DNA of 64,000 nt from Strigamia acuminata. Taxonomy: Eukaryota; Arthropoda; Chilopoda; Geophilomorpha; Linotaeniidae. Position 1 is the stretch's first letter; each line of letters starts with the position of its first letter. A model generated the notes under the pieces. The model was given only the letters and a program-made list of their open reading frames with translations, did not search any database and was not told the DNA's origin. The stretch lies in contig OX442314.1 in NCBI GenBank assembly GCA_949358305.1, positions 47,500,581-47,564,580 on the forward strand, written 5' to 3'. The translations under genes and the position numbers were made by a program. Positions 41,598 through 51,453 of the stretch are shown here, piece by piece.

Positions 41598-41846
41598 TCC
41601 AGAGTAATTCAAACGTGGCCGTATCGTTATCCCGAGGTTATCCTGGGAGAGGATTATGATGCGAATGCGGATGTTTGGAGTGCCGCTTGCATGGCGTTTA
41701 GTTTGGCAACCGGTTCGTATCTTTTTCCGGCTAGAGAGGTTATGTTTGTAAATGGAGAAGTCGTCACCCGAATTGAAAATCATTTGGCTTTAATTGTGGA
41801 ATTGCTCGGAGAGATACCGAGAGAAATGGCCTTCTCGGTAAATTAA
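41598..41846 (+). pseudogene. SRPK-like protein kinase fragment (C-lobe)
   Basis: An open frame of 82 codons reads IQTWPYRYPEVILGEDY, then ADVWSAACMAFSLATGSYLF, then HLALIVELLGEIPR. These match the activation-loop end and the DxWSxACMAFELATGDYLF / HxALIxELLG signature of SR-protein kinases. The rest of the kinase is absent. A second, shorter piece at 47280-47371 covers EIPRGMAFSEKYFTDDGKL and on to a stop, the next part of the same kinase. Both lie inside the repeat family. Confidence 0.75.
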
Positions 41847-42869
41847 TACATTTTCCAAAAATTTAAAGTCCTTTGTAAGCCAAAGTTTACCATTTTAAGC
41901 ATTGGCAGCCATTTTGATGGATTAAAATGTAGTTGTGATGGAATGACATCATAATTCATAATCAATTGTGACCAACATCTATTGGTGGCTCTAGAAACCC
42001 AAAAGTAAACTTTGCCATGAATTAACACTGGATTACCACTGGATTGTTGTGAGACAAGTGTTTGTATTATTTCTCATTATTTCTTAATTATTTTCTTCAC
42101 TTTTATTAATTTCTTACTATACAGTATAAGTATAAATAATGTTTAATAGTTGATATTTTGGTTTTTAATAAATGTTACTGCATTTTTATTGATTGCCTTT
42201 TTATTGGTTTTTATTAAATTGTTTTGATGTTGATTGTTTATACAATTCATTTATTCCAGAAGGAGCAAAATAACGTTACTACACGATAACCTGCTGTTTT
42301 GGTAACAATTGTACTAACCATAGTACTAAAATTTTAGAGGGACGGTCAGGCGAGGACAATCAGCAAAATCAAAATCAAAATGGTTGGATCAACGGATGCA
42401 GCTAATCGCTTACTCGGGCTACGATTGGTTGGTTATTTCAGTTACGCCGTGTTTTTTTTTTTAAATTTATATATAGACCACTAAAAAACTCGCATCATAT
42501 TCAAAACCCTTTTTAACAGTGTTCAGCAGTATTTTTTAACAGTACTTTCCAATAAAACTTTCCCAACTAGATTTTTATACTTTTATAGATTTTATTCAAC
42601 CACGTCGAAAAGGTGCATGGCGATTGCCATTACATCTCAACTTTAATTTTAATTTTTTTTATGCTTAATTTATTTTTGGGAAATTTACACAAATCCACAC
42701 AAACCGGAAGTTGAAACACAGAAACATTCAAGTCAAGGCCATTCTTGTCCAATGAAAACCTGTTTTCATGACCATGTGGCGCGGCTGACGCCTCAGCGGG
42801 TGATTTAATAGAATTACATCACTTTCGCACAAACCGCGGTACACGATTAATTAAGATGGCTAATACAAA

Positions 42870-43205
42870 TCACAATCAACTGCAAACGGTTACTTCATAA
42901 CATCGAAGTTCACATAAGGACTTAGGAGACATAGGAGCACCGCCACAATATACAGCGCGAATGAGGGAGTTAAGAGCAGAGCCGCTTTGCAATAATCTGA
43001 CTTTATGGTTATTCAACATGAATCTCGATTTAATTCGACGATCACTCGCTTCTGGAATATTAGAAATTCCATTCAATGTAATGTAACAATTTTTTTCATA
43101 ATTCTTTGTTAAAATTTCCGTTCGTTTTTTGTTTTTTAGATGCAGGAATCAACAGTGCGAAAGAATTATCAATCAAGGCGAGAATCTCGCGATCGTATTT
43201 GAAAT
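42870..43205 (+). pseudogene. Coding-like remnant, unidentified
   Basis: Frames such as RELRAEPLCNNLTLWLFNMN followed by LDLIRRSLASGILEI, and downstream AGINSAKELSIKARISRSYL, look protein-coding but I recognise no family. Confidence 0.2.
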
Positions 43206-43642
43206 GATAAATCATTTCATGGTTCCAACCGCCCATTGCCCAGGATGTAACAATTCCATCCGCTATATAAGTATTTTAAACTAATTTAATTTGAAAATAA
43301 AATTAATTTTTTTTTCTTTGAGAGTCGATGTGGCGTATTAATTGGTGCATGGATTGTTTGGAAAAATCAATAAAAAATCATATTGTTGCTATAATACCTT
43401 GTACTTGTACAGTATATATAAAATAATATTCCTACCTTGTTTTGAAAAAGAAAAAAGAAAAAAAATTATACATTTTTCTAACCTGCTTTTACCAAAATAA
43501 ATTTTTGTTGGTGTACAAACACAGAATAATGACCTCCCATGGATTAACACTGGATTACCACTGAATTGTTGCGAGACAAGTGTTTGTATTATTTCTCATT
43601 ATATCTTAGGTTTTTTCTTCACTTTTATTAATTTCTTATTAC

Positions 43643-44500
43643 AGTGGTGGAAAAAAGTTTGAGACCACTACAGGTTTCTTGGTTGCAAGTCAAATTTTGG
43701 CTTGAAAATTTATTTACAGGTTTATATCATGACAATAAAGCATTGTTTAAAATTATAAGACAATAACTCAAATCAAATTTAAGAAATAAAAAAAATTGTT
43801 CAAAAAATGTCATTTATGCTGGAAAAAAGTTTGAGACCACGTGCTCTAAACCATCAAAAATATAACTAATTTTCCTTTCTAATGTCTGATATGCTTCCAA
43901 TTCGTTCTAGTAACTATAATGAACCTATTTGCCATTGAATTAACTAAATATTTTAGATTATTCGGGGTTGTCCTTAGCATGGGTAAGTGCATTATTTGGT
44001 GAAATTCAAACATTGGAACATTAATTTCATCTCTAAATGGAAGAAGAGTAGCATATTGCTTCAGAAAGTGGTGAAACAAATGCAGAATTTGGTGTAACAA
44101 CTGCAAGAGTTGGCATTTCATTCAGGGAATTTTATCCCAAATAATTAATTATGTACCAACACATATCTGACTAAAAAAGTAAAGAGGATAAATTTATTTT
44201 GGATGGACCTGATGGTGTTCTACACTATTGGTATGATTTTCACCCATCAACACATCTATTTTTTGCTGGTGAGTTTCAAACTAACACTTTCGGTTTCTAC
44301 TTTTAATACATGACATCACCACAGATGGCGAAACCATGTTACAGAAACTCCTGGGCCACTGGACATGGAATACAGCGGTACTTGATGAGAGCTCTGGTTG
44401 GTTCTGGTTTCATTTAGTGACTTCAAAAAAGCACAGAAAGAGTTTACTGCATTGGTTGAAAAATTAAAAAAAATTAAGACGGAAGTGGATAACTGAACAC
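43643..44500 (+). pseudogene. Second Tc1-like relic
   Basis: Starts with a Tc1-type end, cagtggtggaaaaaagtttg, with an internal direct repeat of it at about 43820 (IR/DR pattern). At 44196-44260 the frame LDGPDGVLHYWYDFHPSTHL resembles the LDGPDG..YYWHD block of Tc1 transposases. The rest is decayed. Confidence 0.5.
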
Positions 44501-47500
44501 ACCTCAACGTGCATGGTGTGTGAATGCTTAAATTCCAGAATTAAAATGAAAAATAAGCAAATTTTAGCTTACTTTTATTCTTTATTGTAAGTAATTCCTA
44601 AGTTGATAATCCAGATAAGCGTATAATACGTTAAAAACCAAAGGCCAAGTGTTAAATTAAAAGAAACTCATTTAGTTACAATATTTATACCATATTTACA
44701 GCAGCAGCAGCCATTTATGGAAAAGGTTTTTATAAGGAAAAGTTTTTCATTTTAAGCATTGGCAGTTATTTTGATGGATTAAGATAAAATGGAGTTGTGA
44801 TGTAATAACATCACAATTTATCATGGTTTTGCAGTAGCAATCATAATTGTAACCGTCATTTGTTGGTGGCTTTAAAACCCCAAAAGTAAACTTTGCCAGT
44901 TTAATGGCCTCCCATAGATTAACACTGGATGACCATGATTAGTTTAACTACAGGCTTCAGTATGCTTCCCTACATGGCACACACGCAATTAATTCACTCT
45001 ATTATACAATACTCAAAAAATAAATATTCAGCTTAGCTTCATCAATCATTTACCAAGAAAAAGCAGTCTCATGACGAACATGAAGTTACAGTTAGATGGC
45101 TGGTTGTTGGGGTGATTTTAGTCAGTTTGTTCAATTTGGACATATATTTTTGTTGTTTTGATCTATTTAGACAATTGTTTGAGTAGTTTTAGTCCATTCA
45201 GACTTTTATTTTACTAGTTTTGGTCCATTTAGACATTTATTTTAGTAGTTTTAATCCACTAATTTAGATATCTTATTTAGTCTTTGATAGGTTGTGTAAT
45301 TGTTTAGTGAGGGACGGTCAGGCGAGGACAGTCAGCAAATTCAAAATGGCCGCCTTGCAAGTTGGATCGACAGATGCAGTTAATTACTTACTGGGGCTAT
45401 ATGATAGGTTGGTTATATCGGTTAAGCCTAACAACTATCTTGTGTAATTTTATCAATTTTTAACATGTTTAATGTAATTTCTGTGTTTACCATTGTATTC
45501 CTGATCATTTTCAAATCTTAGATGTCATATTTTTGCATTCTTTTATTTTGTCGTTAAATTCTTTTACATTGATATTTTTTTTTGGCCCCTCGGCCCTTCA
45601 CTGGTCGTTTGAGCGGACGAACGAACGGGCAGAGGAGAAAAATTATGGATTTCGCCAATACTAGCGCCAGAGAACTGGCAGCTCATTATTGTCGATTGGA
45701 GACATTTTGTTAATATGATCCATCTGGACCATTAGATTTGAGTTATCCAACCTTTCTGTTCAATTTGTTTCTTTCAATCATTTTTTTTGGCACAAAGGAT
45801 CTAAAATTTACTCATGAGTGCTGAGTCTTGTTATAGGGATGTAATTATTTCAATTATTTTGGCAAGCTTTACCCAGGGCAGATTTGTGATTATTTTGCTT
45901 GTGGTGGACTGGATGTGCGTTGGGGTGTCTTTAAGGACAGTGGTGTCCCTGCAGGAGTGCATTTGTCAGATTGTATTCAGTTGTTCAGGACCAAATCTGA
46001 AAAGCAACAGAAAAAAAACTAATATAACTGAAAGAAATATAAAAAAAATGTCTTAAAACAACAAATTGTCAATATTTTGACAATAGGAACTTTTCCAAAT
46101 TGGGCGAAAACGCCCACATTTAATTATACAAATAAGACAATTTTTTTAATTCCAATTAAATTGTTATAAATTCAAATGTTTTTTTTTGTGTCTATCGGCG
46201 CTCTAAATAATACGTTAAAAACCAAAAGCCAAGTGTTAAATTAAAAGAAACATTTAGCTAAAATATTTAGTTCATATTTACAGTATCAGCAGTCATTTAT
46301 GGAAAAAGCTTTTGTAAACCAAAGTTTCCAATTTTAAGTATTTGGCAAACGTTTTGATGGATTAACATAAAATGTAGTTGTGATGTAATAACATCACAAT
46401 TTATTGTAGTTTTGTGGTAGCAATCATAATTGTAATGATTTTTTATCAATAAATTGAGTCGTCTTTGTTTCTAAAATATTGCTTTGGTATTTGTTGATTA
46501 GTAGTGCATGGATCGGCTGTATTGATATTGATATCAAATGTACATCAATCTGGAAATAATTAATTTCTGTTTTAATTAATCTGTTGGTGGTTTTAGAAAA
46601 CCAAAAGTAAAACACTGTCAGTTTAACGACCTCCCATGGATTAACACCGGATTACCATGTAAATTGGATTATCACTGGATTGTTGTGAGACAAGTGTTTG
46701 TGTATGTATGTATTATTTCTACGTGTTTTCTCAGTTTTTTCTTCACTTTTCTTAATTTTTTATTATATAAATAATGTTTGATATTATGGTTTTTAATAAA
46801 TGTTGCTGCATTTTTATTGATTGCCTTTTGATTTGTTTTGATTTATTTTTCTGGATGTTGAATGTATACAATTCATTCATTTAGACAAGTTTGAGTAGTT
46901 TTAGTCCATTCAGCCATTTATTTTATTAGTTTTGGTCCATTTAGACATTTATTTCAAGTAAAAAATAAAGCAAGCCACAACTGGACGTGTGGTTACACAT
47001 TAACACAAGCGTCTTATCCGGCCCCACCGGGAGTTTGCCAAAATTCTCACTTATCAGTATACGAGAACGAAGTGCCCGCTGCGAGCTTAGCTGACACCAG
47101 TTACCAACAATAAGAAGTTGAACGGCCCAACCAAAATGGAAGGGTCAGTCTTGGGAAGACTTCCTCTAAAAAGGAGTAAAGTGTGGTGACCCGGCAGTCA
47201 CCATAGGTGGAATAAAAATTAGTTATATACTTTATTCACCAGAATTGTTTGTTTTTTATACATTTTTTATCGGAGAGATACCGCAGAGATACCGAGAGGA
47301 ATGGCCTTCTCGGAGAAGTATTTTACTGACGACGGTAAATTAATACATTTTCCAAAAATTTAAAGTCTTTTGTCAACCAAAGTTTACCATTTTAAACATT
47401 GGCACCCATTTTGATGGATTAAAATGTAGTTGTGATGGAATGACATCATAATTCATAATCAATTGTGACCAATTGTGACCAACATCTATTGGCGAGAGAA

Positions 47501-48947
47501 GCATACGGACAAAGATATCATTCTACCAACCGATATAAATCACACACTTCAACCTGTTTGTTACTTCTGAAATTCATTACCATCCACCATTACGTTTTCA
47601 AAATAACTAATTTACCGAAATTCCTAGTTAAATTTCTTTACATTTGCTGGAATTCTTGTATTCACCGCTGCAGGAATGCGGTTTACGACGTCACCGACGG
47701 GGTGAAGGGGTTGAGAGCGAGATTGACCAATTCCACGACCCCGTTCTTGCTGGGGGTGCGTTCGGCGTCGCGGACTTCGACAGGGAAGAATTTGTCACAT
47801 TGTATTCAGCTTTTCAGAACCAAATCTGAAGGGCAACAGAAAAAAACTAATATAACTGAAAGAAATATAAAAAAATGTCTTAAAACAAAGCCTCGATGCC
47901 TTTCATGCTACCATATACATAGTACACAAAGGTCTTTATTTGGTACTGTATTGCATATATCATGTATTGTTTTTTTTGTTCTCACTAATTTAATCGAGAT
48001 TCAAACCCAACAAGTAGTAACTGTTACGTGTTACATTTGTGAAATAATTGGCACATAAGTTACATTTGCTAGATCGCAATTGTGATGACTGATGAACATC
48101 ATCAGCATAATTTTGATAATTGTCAATATTTTGATAATAGGAAAACTATTATTTATTTAACCTTGAAACTTTTCCAAATTGGGCGCAAGTTAGATCGACA
48201 GATTCAGCTAGTCGCTTACTGGGGCTATATGATTGGTTGGTTATATCGGTTAAGCCTAACTATCTAGTGTCATTTTATCAATTTTGAACTTGTTTAATGT
48301 AATTTCTGTGTTTACCATTGTATGCCTGATCATTTTTAAATCTTAGATGTCATATTTTTGCATTCTTTCATTTTGTAGTTAAATTCCTTTAAATTGATAT
48401 ATTTTTTTTTTGGCCACTAGGCCCTTCACTGGTCGTTCGGGCGGACGAACGAGCGGGCGGAAAAGGAAATAAATTTATGGATTCAGCCAATACTAGCGCT
48501 AGAGCACTGGAAGCACTGGACCATTGGATTTGAGTTACCCAACCTTAGAAACGAGTGCAAATGGAAAAGTGGGATCCTCCACGAATGCAGCAGTTTGTGA
48601 TGATTACAAATCCGTATTTATCAATGTTCACAATAGATGGCGCTGTTTACCAAACGCGCGTAATTCAAACTCGATAAAACTAAAAAGTGTGATAAATAAT
48701 TATTTAGACACGGTGAATAAAATATAACTATTTTATTCGACATAAACTAAGTATTAATTACTTGATGATGTTGATTCTATCGAATCAATATCCACGCACT
48801 TACCTGTCGAAGGGAACCAATCGGACCCTTCCGGACCCCAACCGGGCCCATCTGGACATAGTCATATATTAGGTCCGGACTAGTGACCCACGAATCCGCC
48901 GATTCGTATGCTGATTGGTTGTCGCCAATCTAGTAGTTCTACAGAAC

Positions 48948-48954
48948 TATATAA
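48948..48954 (+). promoter_or_regulatory. TATA box of element 3 LTR
   Basis: tatataa preceded by two CCAAT-type motifs (attggt at about 48914, ccaat at 48925). The same lies in the 3' LTR near 61574. Confidence 0.65.
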
Positions 48955-49511
48955 GCATCAGTTTTCCACCCACTCTCCCCTGGCTTGATAACTGTATATG
49001 TCTGTAATTGAATTGTTGTTATCGTTTGATCTCACTTTCTTATCGACACATCAGGCCACCTCAGCTCTCCACAATTGGTATTCATTACTATTGTTATTGT
49101 TGTTGTAGGGCCTTTTCGGGAAGGCTAACTCCGGTAATAGACATGCATTCGCATGAAATGGCCCCGTAACGTTAGCTTGCTGTTCTACGGGACAGTTAGA
49201 TTTCGTACGGTGGCTTAATATAACGGTCGTATACAGTACGACCTTGCTAAATGAAAGTAGGTCCCTCAGCTAACTGGCCACAGTCCGCTGCAGGATGGCT
49301 GTTGTAAACAGCCCTCGCAGGTTCCCGTCTTTTCTCGATTGGTCCTTCCGCTCGTTAAAAGTCGGTAAAGGCCTAATGCACAGGTAACACGCCGGGTTGG
49401 TAGCCCGTGAGTAATATCTTCAGATGTTGCGTAAAATAACTACCTGGATAATGGTAATCCAACGGCAGTGGCCAAGTAATATTTTACCCGGTGCTCGATC
49501 AGTGGATCCCG

Positions 49512-49590
49512 CCATCGTAAGGCATGCTGGCGGATGGAGGAGTCAAATCCTCCCGCGATGGTTCTCTCAACCGTCGTGACGGTCCCCGCC
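49512..49590 (+). ncRNA. Structured RNA module A in the LTR
   Basis: Outer stem CCATCG/CGATGG enclosing GGAGGA/TCCTCC, followed by stem CCGTC/GACGG and 'tccccgcc'. Its second copy (B) differs by paired changes. Preceded at 49393-49407 by hairpin CGGGTT/AGCCCG. It is within the transcribed LTR, upstream of the small ORF. Function unknown; an internal ribosome entry or packaging role is only a guess. Confidence 0.6.
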
Positions 49591-49794
49591 CCATTGTACC
49601 CTCCGGGTTAGTAACCCGTGAATGATATATAAAATATATCGTGTTAAACAAATTACTCGGGCATTGGTAATCCTGTATTGGCAATATCTTTTAAACCCGG
49701 TAAGTCCATAGAAATGTTTACCTGGTGGTTGGTACCACCGATAGCGAGTTAAAGCACACAATTAAATACTCGGCGCCTGATCACGAGATCTTGT

Positions 49795-49870
49795 CGTTGT
49801 AAGGCATGCTGGCGGATGGAGTCTCAACAACTCCCGCGACGTTCTCTCAATTGTCGTGACGGTCCCCGCC
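49795..49870 (+). ncRNA. Structured RNA module B in the LTR
   Basis: Outer stem CGTTG/CGACG (CGTCG/CGACG in the 3' LTR), inner stem GGAGT/ACTCC, third stem TTGTC/GACGG with two G-U pairs. Relative to module A, A-T becomes G-C in the outer stem and G-C becomes T-A in the inner stem. Preceded at 49604-49618 by CGGGTT/AACCCG. Confidence 0.6.
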
Positions 49871-49939
49871 CAATTAATATTTATACAACAATTCATTTGT
49901 TGTATTCCACTAATTACTTTACTTTTATTCATTTGGAAC

Positions 49940-50149
49940 ATGGAATATTCTGCTGAATATTCCTACTTATGCGAAGGACTCTTCGCATTATTAGATACTC
50001 GAGCTGCGGACCAAATACGTCTCCGTAGCGATATTTGTGACGATGCCGCAAGTCAGCCGTATCCCTCTGGCTTCGCCCGGATCCTCAACCAGTTGATGCC
50101 GCCCGTTTACACGCGTCAAGAACCCATCTTTGTTATCATTAATATTTAG
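49940..50149 (+). CDS. Small ORF inside the LTR (69 codons)
   Basis: Starts MEYSAEYSYLCEGLFALL and ends PPVYTRQEPIFVIINI. It is open in both LTRs with conservative or silent differences (R/Q at two places). Two perfect hairpins lie within its first 50 bases. AATAAA overlaps its end. No domain recognised. It may encode a peptide early in the genomic transcript, or simply be structured leader. Confidence 0.4.
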   Translation: MEYSAEYSYLCEGLFALLDTRAADQIRLRSDICDDAASQPYPSGFARILNQLMPPVYTRQEPIFVIINI

Positions 50150-50332
50150 TAATAAATATGTTATGTCACACTAAAACTGTAAGTTATTTCTACTTGATCA
50201 CATATTCATGTTTGTAAAGACTTCCGTAGCTAATCTCGGTTAGGTTGTTGCTAAACTTAGCAACGTCTTGTATAAACCGAATTATCTATCTCAAAAGGAC
50301 TAATAAATTAGCCCAAAAGTAGAATCGTCACA

Positions 50333-51453
50333 AGTTGAGGTTCTACCGAGATAGGCTGCCAAATTTTAAATAAAATTTGAAGTTTTGTATGTCTATGGTG
50401 AATTCGAGTAGTGTAACGTTTTACGGTGATTTTTGTGTGTAAAAAATAAATTTCGTTTGAGATTTATAAGTGTTTAATATATTTTATTTTTGTCTTAAAG
50501 CTTGTTGTAAAGATAATAAGTATAACTCACTTTATTCTGTTTTCTCCGCCGTAGAAATTATACGTTTTAACAAAATAATAATTTCTACCGCGTGGTTAGG
50601 CCTAAAGGCCTAACCTAGAGAATGGAAAAATCTTGCCCGAACTTGTTGAAATTGGTTCCGCCCAGGTAGCATCATTTTGTCGTCGACAAAATGACAAAAC
50701 CACGCGGTTGGGCCTAGTTTTGAAAAGTTCGACGCTGACGGAATTCTTAAAGAATTCTATCAATTTAACAATTGTTATATTTTTAGAATACTCCAAATAA
50801 GTAATTTTGCTTGAGACTTCCAGTTAAACCTAAATTTATTTGTCTAAATAAATAGAAAGAAAATTGACATTTTCGAAGGAATTAAAATTTATATTTTATT
50901 TCAATGGTTTACCCTATGTTACAGACTTGATATACAATAAAATGTTGGTTAAAGTACATGATTTCAAGACCTTGGAATCGAATTGTACGAATGGAATACC
51001 ATTCAAAATTTTAGCGAAGGAAATTCTCGCTGTTGTGTTGCCTAGCAACCAAGTTGTGCAGGGAAGCCGTCGATTCAAACGATTCGACGCGCTTCATTAA
51101 AATTGTGGGTTTTAATACTTTAAAATTCTCATAGAATGGTCATTTTTATTAAATAAATTTGACAATGTTTTAGAGTACTTTGAAAAGTATCCATATTGTT
51201 TTGCGACTACGTCATAACCCTGAAAATCTGACCAGATTAAGGTTCCACGAACTTAGTGATTTCCACCAATCTCGGATGAGATTGGACTCTCGCGAGACTA
51301 GCGTTGATGCTTGACCAATCATAGAGGTGTCTTGAAGTACCCATACTTCCTTTCGAATAGTGTGACCACTGCTTCGTTTGCGACCCTCCTGAACGTTTGC
51401 AACTTCATCGTTATCTCTCAGACTTAGGAAATTTTCTTAGTTTAAGTTTAGTT
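50333..51453 (+). other. 5' leader of element 3
   Basis: Untranslated leader between LTR and gag. A degenerate PBS-like TGAGGTTCTACCGAGAT starts at 50336 and resembles the tRNA-Pro-type PBS of element 1. A palindrome gttgcctagcaacc (51041) resembles an RFX X-box, and a similar one occurs in the tail near 61021. A 78-codon ORF at 50864-51100 lacks recognisable features. Confidence 0.5.

Larger units (their letters stand above)
40011..48540. repeat. Nest of a diverged repeat family with captured gene pieces
   Basis: Blocks recur two to four times: 40011-40200 with 45795-45975 (frame YFGKLxPGQI, FACGGLDVxWGVFK); 'gagggacggtcaggcgag' at 40551, 42340 and 45308; 41450-41575 with 47180-47260 and partly 40290-40370; 41860-42030 with 44740-44920, 46310-46640 and 47350-47495; 42090-42250 with 46730-46870; 45995-46065 with 47825-47890; 45380-45690 with 48185-48505. 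Order is mostly kept, so this looks like several copies of one large element, cut and rearranged. No terminal repeats were found. Gene-like frames inside are broken. Confidence 0.7.
48596..50332 (+). repeat. 5' LTR of element 3 with hairpin array
   Basis: Begins TGTGATGATTAC, ends AATCGTCACA. Promoter: CCAAT-type boxes near 48913 and 48924, TATA (tatataa) at 48948. Expected transcription start near 48980. Downstream, perfect hairpins at 49110-49125, 49142-49155, 49163-49191, 49225-49243 (GGTCGTA/TACGACC), 49297-49313 (GGCTGTT/AACAGCC), 49883-49905, 49942-49963 (GGAATATTC/GAATATTCC), 49969-49988 (ATGCGAAG/CTTCGCAT) and 50247-50264 (GTTGCTAA/TTAGCAAC), plus two copies of a structured module. 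AATAAA at 50151 and a consensus donor gtaagt at 50179. Confidence 0.9.

Noticed and set aside
45814-46056. Helical transmembrane ORF in the repeat family
   Set aside because: Another frame of the same DNA is conserved at protein level in a second copy (YFGKLxPGQI), so this one is a shadow.
49512-49870. Hammerhead or HDV-like ribozyme in the LTR
   Set aside because: I looked for CTGATGA/GAAA and for an HDV-like core; neither is present. The fold looks different.
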